Assembly (NCBI GenBank): GCA_960531495.1
Contig: OY482847.1
Span: 26,386,598 to 26,450,597 of the forward strand
From: Zeus faber
Lineage: Eukaryota; Chordata; Actinopteri; Zeiformes; Zeidae
DNA: 64,000 nucleotides
Direction: 5' to 3'
Both the position numbers and the translations under genes were made by a program. Below the pieces are notes generated by a model. That model had not been told where the DNA came from. It saw only the letters and a list, made by a program, of their open reading frames with translations, and did no database searches. Positions 25,997 through 37,173 of this stretch are shown here, piece after piece. Numbering within the stretch: position 1 is the first letter of the stretch; every line of letters starts with the position of its first letter.

Positions 25997-28900
25997 TTTT
26001 ACAAAAATGTCAAGAAAGGTCATACAAATTGCATTTTTAAAGTTCCATTACCAAGAGAGTATTCACAATTATTTGGTATCATGTTTTCTTAGATTATGCT
26101 TCCTCTCGAATGGTTCCCCCTGAACAAGCCAAGCGCCGGAGATTACTTCCACATGGCCTACAACGTAATCACGCCATTCCTCATGCTCAAGGTAGGCGTA
26201 CGTCTTGAGGCGGTATATACTAAAAGACACTACTATAAAAAAAATAAAAATAACGCTAAGACAGACTAGCTGTGGTTTGTCTCCAATAAGTCATATCTCC
26301 CTGTGTTCAGCTGGTTGAGCGCAGCCCCAGGGCTCTGCCTCGCTCGGCGGTCTATCTCTGCATCATCACCTTTGTTATGGGTGCCAGCATCCACCTGGTG
26401 GGAGACTCTATCAACCACCGCCTCATCCTCAGCGGCTACCAGCTCCACTTGTCAGTCAGGGAGAACCCCATCATCAAAGACCTCAAACCTGCATCACTGG
26501 TAGGCTGCCATTTTGCATGAGCCTGTAATAGCCAGACACTTTTGATAGCAAAAGCACTGACTTCAAAGGCAAAAAAGAAAAACTAAAGTATAGGACCTGA
26601 CTCCACCATGAGTCAGGTCCATGTGAATTGATGCCTAAGCAGCGAAAAAGTTACTTTTTGGAGGTTAATAAGTTGTAAATTGTATGGTAATTAGGCAGAG
26701 GTTTTCCTTTACTGTAAAGATTATAATGAAGGAATCTGACATATAACATTACAGCTCCAACAATTATAATGAAAATTATTTTGTTCAACGAAACCATTTT
26801 CAAGATTCATTTAATAAATATTCTGCCAAACGATGAGCAAAATCTACTACGTGAAAAGGCAAGCAAGAGATCAAATAAGGCGTAGCTTGCAGAGATAGTT
26901 CTGTCAGACAACTTGACGGCGCCACATGCTTCCACACCCTTATGGGACGGCGTATTTAAGGAACCTGTCCCTCCGGCACTCGCTGCTTTGCTTCCTGCAC
27001 TCCCTCCACCGCTCCTGCTTTCACCTGTTGGTCTCTACTCTTCTTTCCAGTGGGAGGATTCAAGCTAATCACTCCTATATTTCTAGCTCATTGAGTTTGG
27101 CTATGTTTTCTGTGCACCTCGCGGGGAGTGATGAGAAGTAGAGCACAGACTTCAAACTCAAACGATGCTAAATAAATGTCCTGATGGGATGAAAGAAACA
27201 AGAATGAAAAACATCCCATAAGTGCATTAAGCACCATAAGTGCTTGGAGTACTGGTGCTACGTCAACCCAATACTCAATGTGAGCCATAGGTGACGCTAT
27301 TGGATAAGAGAAAGCCACGTTAACCGCTTGCCAATTAGAATTTCTATATTTTCCCTCGTCCTGCTGGTGCATACCTGTTGTTTCTTCTAGTTGTAGCAGA
27401 AGTGGCTTTCCAGTACCAACATCACATGTCCATTAATCTCCTTGCAGATCGAATCCTTTGAGCTGCTCTACTTCTACGATGAGCAGCTGGGCCATCTGCT
27501 GTGGTGAGTGGTGCACAATGCCGCAAGGGGTTTACGTCGGGGCATCTGGCACATCCTTTCCATCCATGTGAGGACCCGAAATACACAAAAACATGTGTAT
27601 TTTTTTTGTACGTGCCGTGTTCAAAACACGGCGGGTAATCTGGCGTGGTTTATAATTGATACTTCTCTTCCAACAAACAGCTGAAGTAACTGCAGTGAGT
27701 TGTCTCTTCAGATAGCCGTGTGTGTGTGCGGGTACGAGCGTGCGTGTGTGCGTGAGCATGTAGAGAGAATTCCATTACAACAGAGAGGGAAAAAATCTGC
27801 AACCAATTATTTGCACAGTAGATTCTGTTGTAACCATGTCCGAGTGTGAGGGAGATTTGAGCAGTGGAGGCAGTAGAGGCACACTGGGAGTGGCGCAATA
27901 ACCCTGCAGCTGTTAAAAACAGAGAGGGCACGAGAGGGGTATTGCCACCCGAGTAGTTGATATTTCAAGATGTTTATTTGTCACATACATATACATACAA
28001 GCATACATATACAGTATGTAGTGAAATGACATTGCAACGCACCCGGAGATTAGGCACAATAAGTAACTAACTTGTCAAAAACGAACTGGCACAATAACTA
28101 ACTAATTAACCAACTAACTAAACTAACTGATTCCTAAAACGCAATTCACTTAGTAAATAGAATAAAATAAGAGTAAAAAAAGTGTAATATACAAAATAGG
28201 AATACAAAATAAAAATAAATGGTAATGGCTATTATGGTATATACAGATATGGGCAGTAATGTGGTATGTGAATAAAGTGAGGTAATGTGTGTTGAGATAC
28301 AGTAACACTGAACATAACTGCAATACAGCACAGTATGCAGTAACCCAGTGCAGTGATACATTATGCAGTACAGTATGCAACATACAGTACAGTAATGCAG
28401 TGGGGCCTATGTGATTGTCTCAGTGAGGGCCCCTGGTGAGGTCAGCATTGACAGTCCTTATGGCTTGTGGGAAGAAACTCTGTCTCCGTCTCTGTTCGCT
28501 GTCTGACTGCGGAGGCGCTTGCCCGACCGCAGCAGCTGGAACAATCCGTTGTTGGGGTGGTGAGGATTCTTCATGATGCTGCGGGATCTGCTACTACACC
28601 TCCTGGTGTATAAGTCCTGCAGGGAGAGGAGGGTAGTTCCAGTGGTACGTTTGGCTGAACACACCACCCTCTGCAGGGCCCGCCTGACCTGAGCAGTAGA
28701 GTTTTATGAATTTATTCAACTGCCTGCAGTGGTAAAGACGCTGCCTCGCCATTCTCACCAGAGTCTGTGTGTATAGTCCATGTTAAGTCCTCTGTGATGT
28801 GTGCACCCAGGTGCTTGAGTTTCTCACCCTGTCGACAGAAGTCCCATTAATCATCAACGGCGCATGCGTCCTTTAGTTGTAATCCTCTCCTAAAGTTCAC

Positions 28901-31900
28901 AATCAGGTCCTTCGTTTTGCTGAAGTTCAGTACTAGTAGTCGATATTTGAGGTGTCCTTTCATTTTATTCCTTTTTTTTCCATCTAGTGAGAATGATAGT
29001 GATCAGTATTGGTACAAAACACTGCTCTGCTCAAATCGAAGGGAGGCAAATTGCATACAATTAAGATTAATTAGTTGGAAATGAAACATGCTGTGTATAC
29101 TTCATGGGGAGCCCAAGCCAAAGACTTGCACCAATTAAAACTTTATTAACATGAAACAGTGTGAAGCTTCTCCATACTAATTTAATCAAATGCATGATTA
29201 AAGATTGCATGCCCTGTGTTGAGGTTGTGAATCAAGTTCAATTCTCTTTGCTCAAAATTGAGAACAGCTCTACACAATGCAGTTAATTGTCTTTACTGAT
29301 AAGATGTTGTGAATTTTTGCAACCCAATAAAAGTTCAAGTAAAAATACAATACGCACGAATATGCAAATAAAATAAATGAAATTGCGTTAAAAGCACAAT
29401 CGATTTAAACAGTGATAATGAGGACTATTTAAAGGCTAAGCCGAAAACGTGTGTTTTTAAGCCTTTAGCCGCTTGAAAACAATCACAGAACCCCCGCTCT
29501 CTGATATCCTTTGTTTTGGTTCCACATCTCCAGGCTTCTGCTGAGTGAAGAGCAGTGACTGTAATGTCGGCCGTTCCTAAGCCATTAAGAGCTTTGTATA
29601 CGAGTAAGAAGACTTTAAAGTCAATTCTAAAGGATGCGGGGAGTCAAAGAAGTGTTGCTATAACCGGAGTGATGAGTCGAAGCTGCTCAATAGACACTGC
29701 CGGCAAAAAGGCCATTGTCGTGGTCCAATCGATTTCAGTCATGAGTTTACTTTTCAGCTTATGAGATAATGGTCAGTGACTCGTACAGTATATCTCCTGG
29801 GTCAGGGTTAATACTTTCATAGCCCTTCTCCTAGTTTCATAGCATATAGCAATAGTGAAATGATTCAAAACGGTTTAAAGTGGTCTCTCTCTCTCTCTCT
29901 CTCAGGGAGTGCGAGCCATCAGGCAGAGTCTACTTTAGCTGTCATGGTTGTATAACAATAGAGCCTACAAGGTTTCAGTTATAGGGTTTTCATTTTGGAC
30001 AATTATCCTCGGAAAGCTTCCTAAAGCCCCGTTTCCACTGTAGGAACTTCCCCTAGGAACCAGGAGACTTTGGAGGAACTCAGTGCCTTTCCACCGCAGG
30101 GACCAGGGTCTAACTAGGAGCCAAAATGTCCCTGCTTGTGGGGGTTGTACATTTTCAAAAGTCCAGGAACTTTGGGGATTCATGTTTCTGATTGCTCGAG
30201 TACTCGCAGCATTTCATTTCAGTCACCTTTATAAAAAATCTGTAGCCACCGACTGTGTGTACGGTTTGTTTTTTTGTTCCAAAAATGTTGCGTTTGTACA
30301 AAAAATGGAAAATGACTCATTTTTTTATTGTCGAAAATCAGAAAACTAAAAAATGTCCGAGTGTATTTACTGTAGATGTATGAACACACTTTGTTTACAT
30401 GTGGTTTTGCTGTAACTCCATATTCTAACACAACTCAGACTTTTTTAGTGTTGATCTGCAATTCTTTTGACTGTTTTCTTGATGCTGATTACTTCCCCAA
30501 GTCTCACTTAATAATTAATGAATAACCTTGAGATTCATCATCTTGGATCTAGTTACATTAATAGGTAAAAAAACAGAAAAAGCTTAGAGAAGTATGCCGT
30601 TATTGCTGAAAAGTTGAAAACATAGTTATCCTTTACTCTTTATTTTCCAATCATTTGTGAAAGAAAATTCTATCCAATGTTTCTTTCACTTCCATCGCAG
30701 GTATATTCCTTTCTTCCTCATTCTCTTCCTCTACTTCACCGGCTGCTTCACTCGAGCCAAAGACCAGAATAGGATTCCCGTCTCTGGTTGGCTCTTACTG
30801 GGTCCCAGTGCTGTCTATTACTGGTCAGTAACCTACATACCACCACAACACTCACTGGTTTGTAGTCACATATTTCATCCTGTTCATGGACTCTGTAGAG
30901 AACATGATATATCGAACAAAAGGTCATTACAGGAAGATCCATAAGTACCTTTAACTCCAAGCTTTGGAGTTTAAAAGCAAAGTAAAGGGAGCGAGCGCTA
31001 AATGGCTCGTCTTTAACCCTGCCACACATTCTTTTTTTTTTTTTTTTTTGATAGATTGAAGCAACTTGTGATTCATATGCAAAGAGGGTGAAATTGCTGT
31101 GTGAATGTCGCAAATTAGGGCTTTTTCTGTGAGTGGGTTTGATGTTTATTATTATTATTTTTTTAATGTGCATTTGCACACAGATTAACTGTAATACCTC
31201 ACACGCCTGGCCTTATAAATTCAAGCTTAAGACTAGTTTGTCCATACACATGATGTTTATTTTTCTTTCTTTGCACTATTAGTCTTACAAACCCATTTTG
31301 GTGCAACATTGCCTGTGGTACATCTCTGGATGTGTAAAAACTCAGTAGATTTTACACCATTGAGAAAGGAAATATTCTAAATATTTATTTAACATTTTTA
31401 ATTTCCAAATATTTAATTATATTTCAATATCTACATTAATATTAATTATAATATGAATTCATATAGTGAGATATATATACATACAGTATATACTGTATAT
31501 AATTTATTTTTTATGATAGGTATTTGTAGCCATCTTAGTATAAGTATAGTATAGTATAGTAGTATAACGTACAAAAACATAATCCAGAATGCTTTTGATC
31601 TGACCTGATTTTTGCTGTTTTGCTGTCCAAGCCCAGCAAGGTTTCTTTGAGCTCTCGACTGGAGTGTCATAACCCTCATTTAATGTCAAGTTCTCAAAAA
31701 AACTACAAAGCTAGATGCAATGGCATACAAATACTCTTTGTTGTATGCCCAGCATGCTGACAGCACAGGTTAAAAAAACAAACAAACAAAAAAAATAACT
31801 GCAAAGCTAATTGGAGTAATAATCTGCAAAGGGAATAGAGTACAAACAAAACAATAAAATGTATTTGGAAAGCAATAACTAACATTTATAAAGGTGTGAG

Positions 31901-32308
31901 TAGAAAGGTGACATCAAATGAAAGCTGCTGGTTAAAGTTGCATTCCCACAGGGACACCATACAGTGGTGAGACAGCTACTTTCCCAAGTACTTACCGGGC
32001 AGTTTTTTTTCTCTTTTCGTCATTTTGCTTTTGACAGGTACTTGGTCACCGAAGGACAGATTTTAGAGCTGTTCCTCCTAACCTTCCTCGCCATGGCTGC
32101 TGTGGTGATACAGCAGCGACGCAAAGGCTTGAGCCCCGACAGCAACGGGCTGTTTCTGTTTTGGAGCTTCTCCGTTACCTCCGCCCTGGTGCTGGCGTGG
32201 GTGGCCTTTCTTTGGAACGACCCGGTTCTACGCAAAAAGTACCCAGGCCTGGTTTACGTACCAGAACCCTGGTCCTACTACACGCTACACATCAAGGACG
32301 GCCACTGA
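25041..32308 (+). CDS. cln6: CLN6, ER transmembrane protein (complete, 7 coding exons)
   Basis: CLN6 is a polytopic membrane protein of the endoplasmic reticulum. It works with CLN8 in exporting newly made lysosomal enzymes, and its loss causes neuronal ceroid lipofuscinosis in mammals. Seven exons (25,041-25,096; 25,790-25,901; 26,093-26,191; 26,311-26,499; 27,448-27,503; 30,701-30,823; 32,038-32,308) join in frame to 906 nt, 301 residues plus stop; human CLN6 has 311. Diagnostic blocks are [59 protein letters not shown] and [19 protein letters not shown]. Several hydrophobic membrane segments are evident. No frame break is seen, so the gene looks functional. An AATAAA lies about 35 nt after the stop. 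calml4 follows on the same strand 1.7 kb downstream. Confidence 0.96.
25189..25214 (+). repeat. (AC)n microsatellite
   Basis: A short AC run in cln6 intron 1. Confidence 0.9.
25418..25458 (+). mobile_element. Very short LINE 3' tail in cln6 intron 1
   Basis: TGTGTGACAAATAAAAAGTC followed by CGAATCTTGAATCTTAG matches the final 40 bp of the nested LINE. The bases upstream do not clearly match, so this is a severely truncated or diverged copy. Confidence 0.6.
25790..25901 (+). CDS. cln6: cln6 exon 2
   Basis: The exon follows a GTAAACAG acceptor and ends at GTAAGA. It completes the serine codon split with exon 1 and contains [10 protein letters not shown] and [10 protein letters not shown], close to the human segment at the first membrane span. 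Confidence 0.93.
25950..25995 (+). repeat. (AT)n microsatellite in cln6 intron 2
   Basis: About 22 AT units, 50 bp after the exon 2 donor. Confidence 0.95.
26093..26191 (+). CDS. cln6: cln6 exon 3
   Basis: A 99-nt, phase 0 exon encodes [18 protein letters not shown] and [11 protein letters not shown]. This is one of the most conserved parts of CLN6. The flanks are TTTCTTAG and GTAGGC. Confidence 0.96.
26311..26499 (+). CDS. cln6: cln6 exon 4
   Basis: A 189-nt, phase 0 exon encodes [38 protein letters not shown] and [13 protein letters not shown]. It follows GTGTTCAG and ends at GTAGGC. Confidence 0.96.
26593..26620 (+). other. 10-bp inverted repeat in cln6 intron 4
   Basis: GGACCTGACT and AGTCAGGTCC flank the 8-base spacer CCACCATG, 93 bp after the exon 4 donor. 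Confidence 0.85.
27448..27503 (+). CDS. cln6: cln6 exon 5
   Basis: A 56-nt exon encodes [18 protein letters not shown] plus two bases of a tryptophan codon, with a CCTTGCAG acceptor and a GTGAGT donor. The split TGG codon is completed by exon 6. Confidence 0.94.
27966..28935 (-). mobile_element. 5'-truncated L2/Rex1-type LINE copy in cln6 intron 5
   Basis: The minus strand carries the C-terminal coding remnant ([39 protein letters not shown]) and the AT-rich 3' region ending at the left. It is flanked by GTAGTTGATATTT (27,953-27,965) and GTAGTCGATATTT (28,936-28,948), a 13-bp target duplication with one mismatch. The 5' end is cut near the NVSKTKEL codons. Confidence 0.92.
29440..29730 (+). 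repeat. Dispersed teleost repeat in cln6 intron 5
   Basis: The segment contains TCTGCTGAGTGAAGAGCAGT, CCATTAAGAGCTTTGTATAC and AGACTTTAAAGTCAATTCTA. Similar wording is widespread in fish genomes. The 69-codon open frame across it is not persuasive as a gene. Confidence 0.45.
30701..30823 (+). CDS. cln6: cln6 exon 6
   Basis: A 123-nt exon encodes [19 protein letters not shown] through GPSAVYY and a split TGG, with a CATCGCAG acceptor and a GTCAGT donor. The 3.2-kb intron before it is the longest in the gene and holds a truncated LINE. Confidence 0.94.
32038..32308 (+). CDS. cln6: cln6 exon 7 (C-terminus and stop)
   Basis: The exon follows TTTGACAG and encodes [42 protein letters not shown] and the C-terminal YTLHIKDGH before TGA. 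It holds the last two membrane spans. Confidence 0.96.
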
Positions 32309-32341
32309 ACCCCCTCCACGACAGTGTTACCTTTTAATTGG

Positions 32342-32348
32342 CAAATAA
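32342..32348 (+). terminator. cln6: Probable cln6 polyadenylation signal
   Basis: A canonical AATAAA about 35 nt after the cln6 stop codon is the first such signal downstream and would give a very short 3' UTR. Confidence 0.5.
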
Positions 32349-34050
32349 ATGTGGTAAGATCTACATTTTTACTTGCTTGACTTAATGTATATAGAACTAA
32401 TGTTTGGTTTAGGGGTTGTCATGTGGCCCCCACTGCAAAAACAGCCTATTGAGAGTGAGTCTGTTCAACGCACTCAATGTCATATTATTATTATTATTAT
32501 TGTTATTATTATTATTAAAGCAATTCATCTGTTGTGGTTCTTATTTTGACAGGCTTTGAGGGGGTGGGAGTCCTGTTTGTTTTCCTCTCTGTAAATATAT
32601 TATCTGGTTGTCACCTAAAGGCACAAAGACATGACAGTGGAAGCCACTGATGTCCGTCACGCGGGAATTACTGGTTTTTAGTTATGTGAAGATCTTCCAC
32701 GGGCTAATCTCTTCTCGGTGACACGTCCCTTGAAGCTTCAAGTTGTTGTTGTTAAATATCTGCCTTTTTTGTTTTGCTGTCACTGTTATCATCGAAACTG
32801 TAAATGCTTATTCCTGTTTACAAGCTCTGCGATGTTTAACAATGTCTATTTGACTGGAATAAACAAGTTAAGCGGAATACTCAATTCTGATTGGTCGATA
32901 GTGGCGATCGGCAGTATGTTTTTTTCTGAATAATCGACGCGGATCCGTTAATGATGACCATTGTCACGGGCAACCACTGTGCCCGGAGTCACAACCCTCA
33001 AATCTGACCGCCAACATGCTGGATTATCTTTCTGAGCAGAAGCCAAGAAGCGGTCGCTGAGGCATACTAGTTCTTCAAATAATTTCAAATCAATATTCCG
33101 TCGTAATGTATTCTTTTTATTTTGTGAGAAGCTGTGTAATAACTGGAAAGATGTGCAGCCAGCCGGTCATTATCGCAAAATAGCCTCCTTCAGAGTGATT
33201 GGCTCCACATTATCCTTAACCTGGAAAATATAAATGGTTTTTTTTTACCTTAATTGTTAAATACCACATCAAGTGAACATCAACCACTAAGTAAGTCTGT
33301 GGCATTAACACGCTTTGTTAATACCAACAGTGACTCAACTCCAGCGCATGTACTGTAGCAGTCTCCTCTGGCTGAATTGAATTGTCTGCACAGGGGGTGC
33401 AAGCTGCAGCGTTACAAAACCATCGTAAGGTTCCACTGTTTGAATGTCAAGCGCTTGATGTGTAGTTATCAGTTTTGAATATAAAAGGTCAGGATGTAAA
33501 ACAGAATATACCTTACAATATTCAACAGTTTGTCAGGTTGAATTTAACAGGTGATTTACCATATATTTAACTGCAGTATTTTGGATCTTTTTATTTTTCG
33601 TGTCAAAAGTTATTTGTTGAAGTGCTGTACTCTGTTTTTATACTTGAAATTGAAATAGTTTCTTATATATTTTGGTAAAATGGTTAAATCAGCATTGTGT
33701 GTAGTTATTCAAATCTCGATGCACTTATCGGCTGTAAACCTGTACACTGAAAGTGATTTTTTTTTTTTTTTTTATATTCATGTTTTCAATCGATTGTTTA
33801 AAGAAATTTGATAATAAAAAAATGGTTACTGAAACACGATGACTAGTTCCTTCAGTTCTGATATTACCGCTGTAAGTCTAGTAGGAAGAGGGAAGTTGGA
33901 CCGACCAGTGAGGACATGATATCCGTTACCATGGCAACAGGTATTAAATTACATAGCCGCGGAGAGGTGGCGGACTTTGCCACATAGGCGGAGAGTCAGG
34001 TGAGTCACCGCTGAGCACCAACCCTCCTGTAAGGAAGACTGCTGGGAAAA
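32349..34050. other. cln6-calml4 intergenic spacer
   Basis: About 1.7 kb with an ATT microsatellite (32,485-32,518), poly(T) tracts and no convincing gene. The last 100 bp before calml4 (CACATAGGCGGAGAGTCAGG) are somewhat GC-richer and probably contain its promoter and 5' UTR. Confidence 0.5.
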
Positions 34051-34053
34051 ATG
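34051..34053 (+). CDS. calml4: calml4 exon 1 (coding part is the ATG only)
   Basis: The start codon in GGAAAAATG is followed at once by a GTGAGA donor. An intron directly after the initiator ATG is the classic calmodulin gene arrangement, and exon 2 continues in frame with AKF as in human MAKF. Confidence 0.85.
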
Positions 34054-37000
34054 GTGAGAGACACTTTTTCTATTTTATGGATTTTTCTTTATTTATTTTC
34101 TGTTGTTTTTCCAGTGTTAACACGACGTGACTTCAAATAGTAACTGCACACTCCCCTGACGAATAATAGTTAGATTCGATTTTTGCCTTTTCACTCACAG
34201 GCCAAATTCTTCGCACCGGCTCAAATAAATGGTAAGGCCACATTGCTGAATCTAAAATGTACATTTCCCCTTATGTTGATTGACAATAATAAGCACCGCG
34301 GTGTGGAAGTTGATTTAAAATCATGTTTTCAGCCTTGTGTGACAAAATATGCACCTACTGTATATGTTTTCACCTATATTTAATTAAAGAATGTCTCTGC
34401 CATTTCTCTTAAGATAATCACTTGTAAGACATGTCAACTGTGTTTGGAATTCATTTCATCTTCATGCGGTTTTTTCCATGGTGGCTGAAGGTCATTAAAA
34501 GGAATTTTTATAAATATCAGGCCTTCCATGAGTCATTAAATGGTCTTTTGTAAGGTTTTCACTTTCTCTGAATTGATTTATCCAATGATTTCATCTTGAA
34601 AATGAGTCAGCTTCTCCTGCATAAGTCAATATTTCTGATGGTCTAAAACCCTTCAACCGCTGAACTGCAGTACTACTTACCTTCATACTTTGTCCAGGAA
34701 TCATTCTGAAATTGTATTAAACAATTTAATTAAAAGTATAACATTTAAATCTACATATAAAAAGTATTACATTTAATACTATAAAAAAAATATTTCAACT
34801 ATATTCTGCATGTACCAGGCAAAGTCCTTTATAGCTGCATTTGTAATGTAGAATATGAGAAACCAATCGTGACGTGTGGAGGACATGCAAGATATGTTTC
34901 CAAACCCCTTGGTTCCCCGGTGCACGTTTCACTCATTTGGAAGTCGAAGGATGTAACATGTTACCAGAGCCCATATTCGACAATTCAGATTTTCAGATTA
35001 TCATGGGAAATGTGTCTGAGGAACATTAATAAAAAAAACAAAAACTGTAATTAAAAAAATTTCACCCGCAGAATTCAAGGAATGCTTCTCCTTGTACGAC
35101 AAGAAGCACAAGGGGCGAATCGGGGCCGTGGACCTCATTACGGTGATGCGTTGTCTCGGCACCAGTCCCACATTTAGCGAAATCGACCGGCATCTCCAGG
35201 TTCACAAAATCGGTATGGTCCAGCAGTGTTTTGTACATCTTCATTTCTTGGGCACAATTTATTTTCTTATTATTGGCTTTAAATGTTCCCAAACAGATCC
35301 ATTCTGTTCTCCATAGGACTGCTGGGTGAATTTATTTATGATCAATTACAGCAGCATGGGTTATGTTAAGCACCAGCATTCAGCAATGAGACATCTCAGA
35401 CTCAAACTCAGCCGATAGAAATATGCTGGACATTGATATTTATATAAAGTCTGATTTTCAGGCAAAATTTATTTAGGATGCGATTTCTTCTATGTGACCA
35501 CAACCGACCACCGTGCAGCTGCAGTATGCAGAAGCAGTGTGCATTTACGAATAAAAAAACCTGAGGGGAAATTAGCTTTTTGTCTATCTCACCGAGATTC
35601 AAACGAGAAGGTCAATATCAAATGCATCCCTGTGTGTCCAGTGCTGAGATAGTGGGCTGCATGTTACAGTAACCGTTCAATGCATGGCCGCAGAGGGGTT
35701 GAACTAGCCTAGATTCTGTGCTCCTAGCTCCTTTCCCAAAAAACTGGAGTATCCCTTTAAGTTTTTTTTCTAAATTGTAAATTTATAATTGAAATAGAAT
35801 ATGAAGGTGTTTTTTTGTTTTCTTTGTTTTACGAGTGTAGCTACACTCTCAACAACTAGAATGACCTGTTTGTATTTGTCAGGCCCCTAAGTTGTTAACA
35901 GGTTGAACACCTGGGATCCCAGCAGAACACCGCTGATCGTTCTGCTTGAGATAACACAGAGCGCTGTGTACTTGTTCAGAAAAGCAGGGCGAGTTGGACT
36001 TCTCTACCTTCCTCACCATGATGCACCGCCAGATGCAGCAGGAGGACGCACAGGCGGAGATCCTGGAGGCCTTGAGGATGACGGACAAGCAGAAGAAAGG
36101 CTACATCCAGGCGTCCGAGCTGAGGGCTAAGCTCACCAAACTCGGGGAGAAACTCTCCGACAAAGAAGGTGGGTGGAATTAGTTTGTGCCCTGATGAGAC
36201 GTTTGCCAACCACCCACTTTTCTTAAAGATACTCTGGAGGCAGTTTGCCACACTATAGTAATTAAATGAATTCCGTTGGATGCATTGTTCTCCACACAGC
36301 GCTATAGTAACAATTCGCCCCACACCTCCAATTTCCAACGGTAGAAACTCATATCGTATCAACAATATAATATCAACATAAGTTGAAGGAATTACTGTCA
36401 ACTCTGAAAGGCTTTCCAACCTGAATAAAATTTGACAATGTACAGAAGGCTGATGAAATTATTTTTTTCTAGGTCTCATGAGATTTCACTATGCCCTTCA
36501 TTTTCGGGAGCTAATCCCAAGGCTTTCCATTTCCCCAGCGTGTTAATCGATTTTTTTTCTCCTGTTAATCCTTTGATGGGTTATCATAAAATAATTATCA
36601 CTCCATTTACATCTGAAACACAACACACAGCCTGAATGCCTTTCTATATATACAAAAGATTATGAGTGGAAATATTTATGCAATTGACTGGTCTATTACA
36701 AAATCAATTTGAATATGTGTACATTGCTTTGCTTGCAGTATGTTTTTTCCAACTCTTAAGACCTTCAGAATGTCAATAATGTCAATATTGGCGATTTTAG
36801 AGCTTAAAGGAGCTCTATTTTCACTGCTGATCCTGAGCAGCTGCTCCTCCAAATTTCACTTACTAACAGATCTGAATCCCATTATATCATGTGAACATCA
36901 TTGTGGAATTCTCGTATTTGGCGGCGTCCCCCAATACAGTAAGCTCAGACGATCACCATCCATAGAGAAAACTGGATTCGCACGATTAGGGTTTTAAATT

Positions 37001-37173
37001 TTGAACCTTAGGAAAACTCCTGTTGAGTTGTTCTCCCCACGGTTCTTTGATGAAGCTGTTTCTGTGTTTTTTAAGTGGATGAGCTGTTCAAGGAGGCGAA
37101 TGTCAAGTCCAATGGAACCATCAACTACGAGGAATTCACACGGATGGTGACACTGCCGCCGGTTGATTACTGA
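34051..37173 (+). CDS. calml4: Calmodulin-like protein 4 (complete, 5 coding exons)
   Basis: CALML4 is an EF-hand light chain known in mammals as a partner of myosin-7B in the adhesion complex that packs brush-border microvilli. Exons 34,051-34,053, 34,201-34,231, 35,072-35,212, 35,980-36,168 and 37,076-37,173 join in frame to 153 residues, the usual family length. Signature blocks are NEFKECFSLYDKK, MRCLGTSP, GELDFSTFLTMMHRQ, KKGYIQASELRAKLTKLGEK and the C-terminal TLPPVDY (human ends TLPGRDY). The four EF loops are degenerate: loops 1 and 3 have lysine or glutamine where calcium-binding aspartates are expected, so strong calcium binding is unlikely. cln6 lies upstream on the same strand, as the two genes are neighbours in human. 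Confidence 0.95.
34201..34231 (+). CDS. calml4: calml4 exon 2
   Basis: A 31-nt exon encodes AKFFAPAQIN plus one base, between a CTCACAG acceptor and a GTAAGG donor. It aligns with human AKFLSQDQIN. Confidence 0.9.
35072..35212 (+). CDS. calml4: calml4 exon 3 (EF-hand 1)
   Basis: A 141-nt exon encodes EFKECFSLYDKKHKGRIG, MRCLGTSPTFSEIDRHL and HKI plus one base, with a CACCCGCAG acceptor and a GTATGG donor. The loop lacks acidic residues at positions 3 and 5. Confidence 0.95.
35980..36168 (+). CDS. calml4: calml4 exon 4 (EF-hands 2-3)
   Basis: A 189-nt exon follows TTGTTCAG and ends at GTGGGT. It encodes EKQGELDFSTFLTMMHRQM, AEILEALRMTDKQKKGY and LRAKLTKLGEKLSDKE. The phase (1 in, 1 out) matches its neighbours. 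Confidence 0.95.
37076..37173 (+). CDS. calml4: calml4 exon 5 (EF-hand 4, stop)
   Basis: The exon follows TTTTTTAAG and encodes VDELFKEANVKSNGTINYEE and FTRMVTLPPVDY before TGA. Confidence 0.94.

Noticed and set aside
26926-27141. 71-aa frame in cln6 intron 4 preceded by a TATTTAAG box
   Set aside because: It resembles an LTR-like promoter fragment (TATTTAAGGAACCTGTCC) but no partner repeat or coding similarity was found, so it was not annotated as an element.
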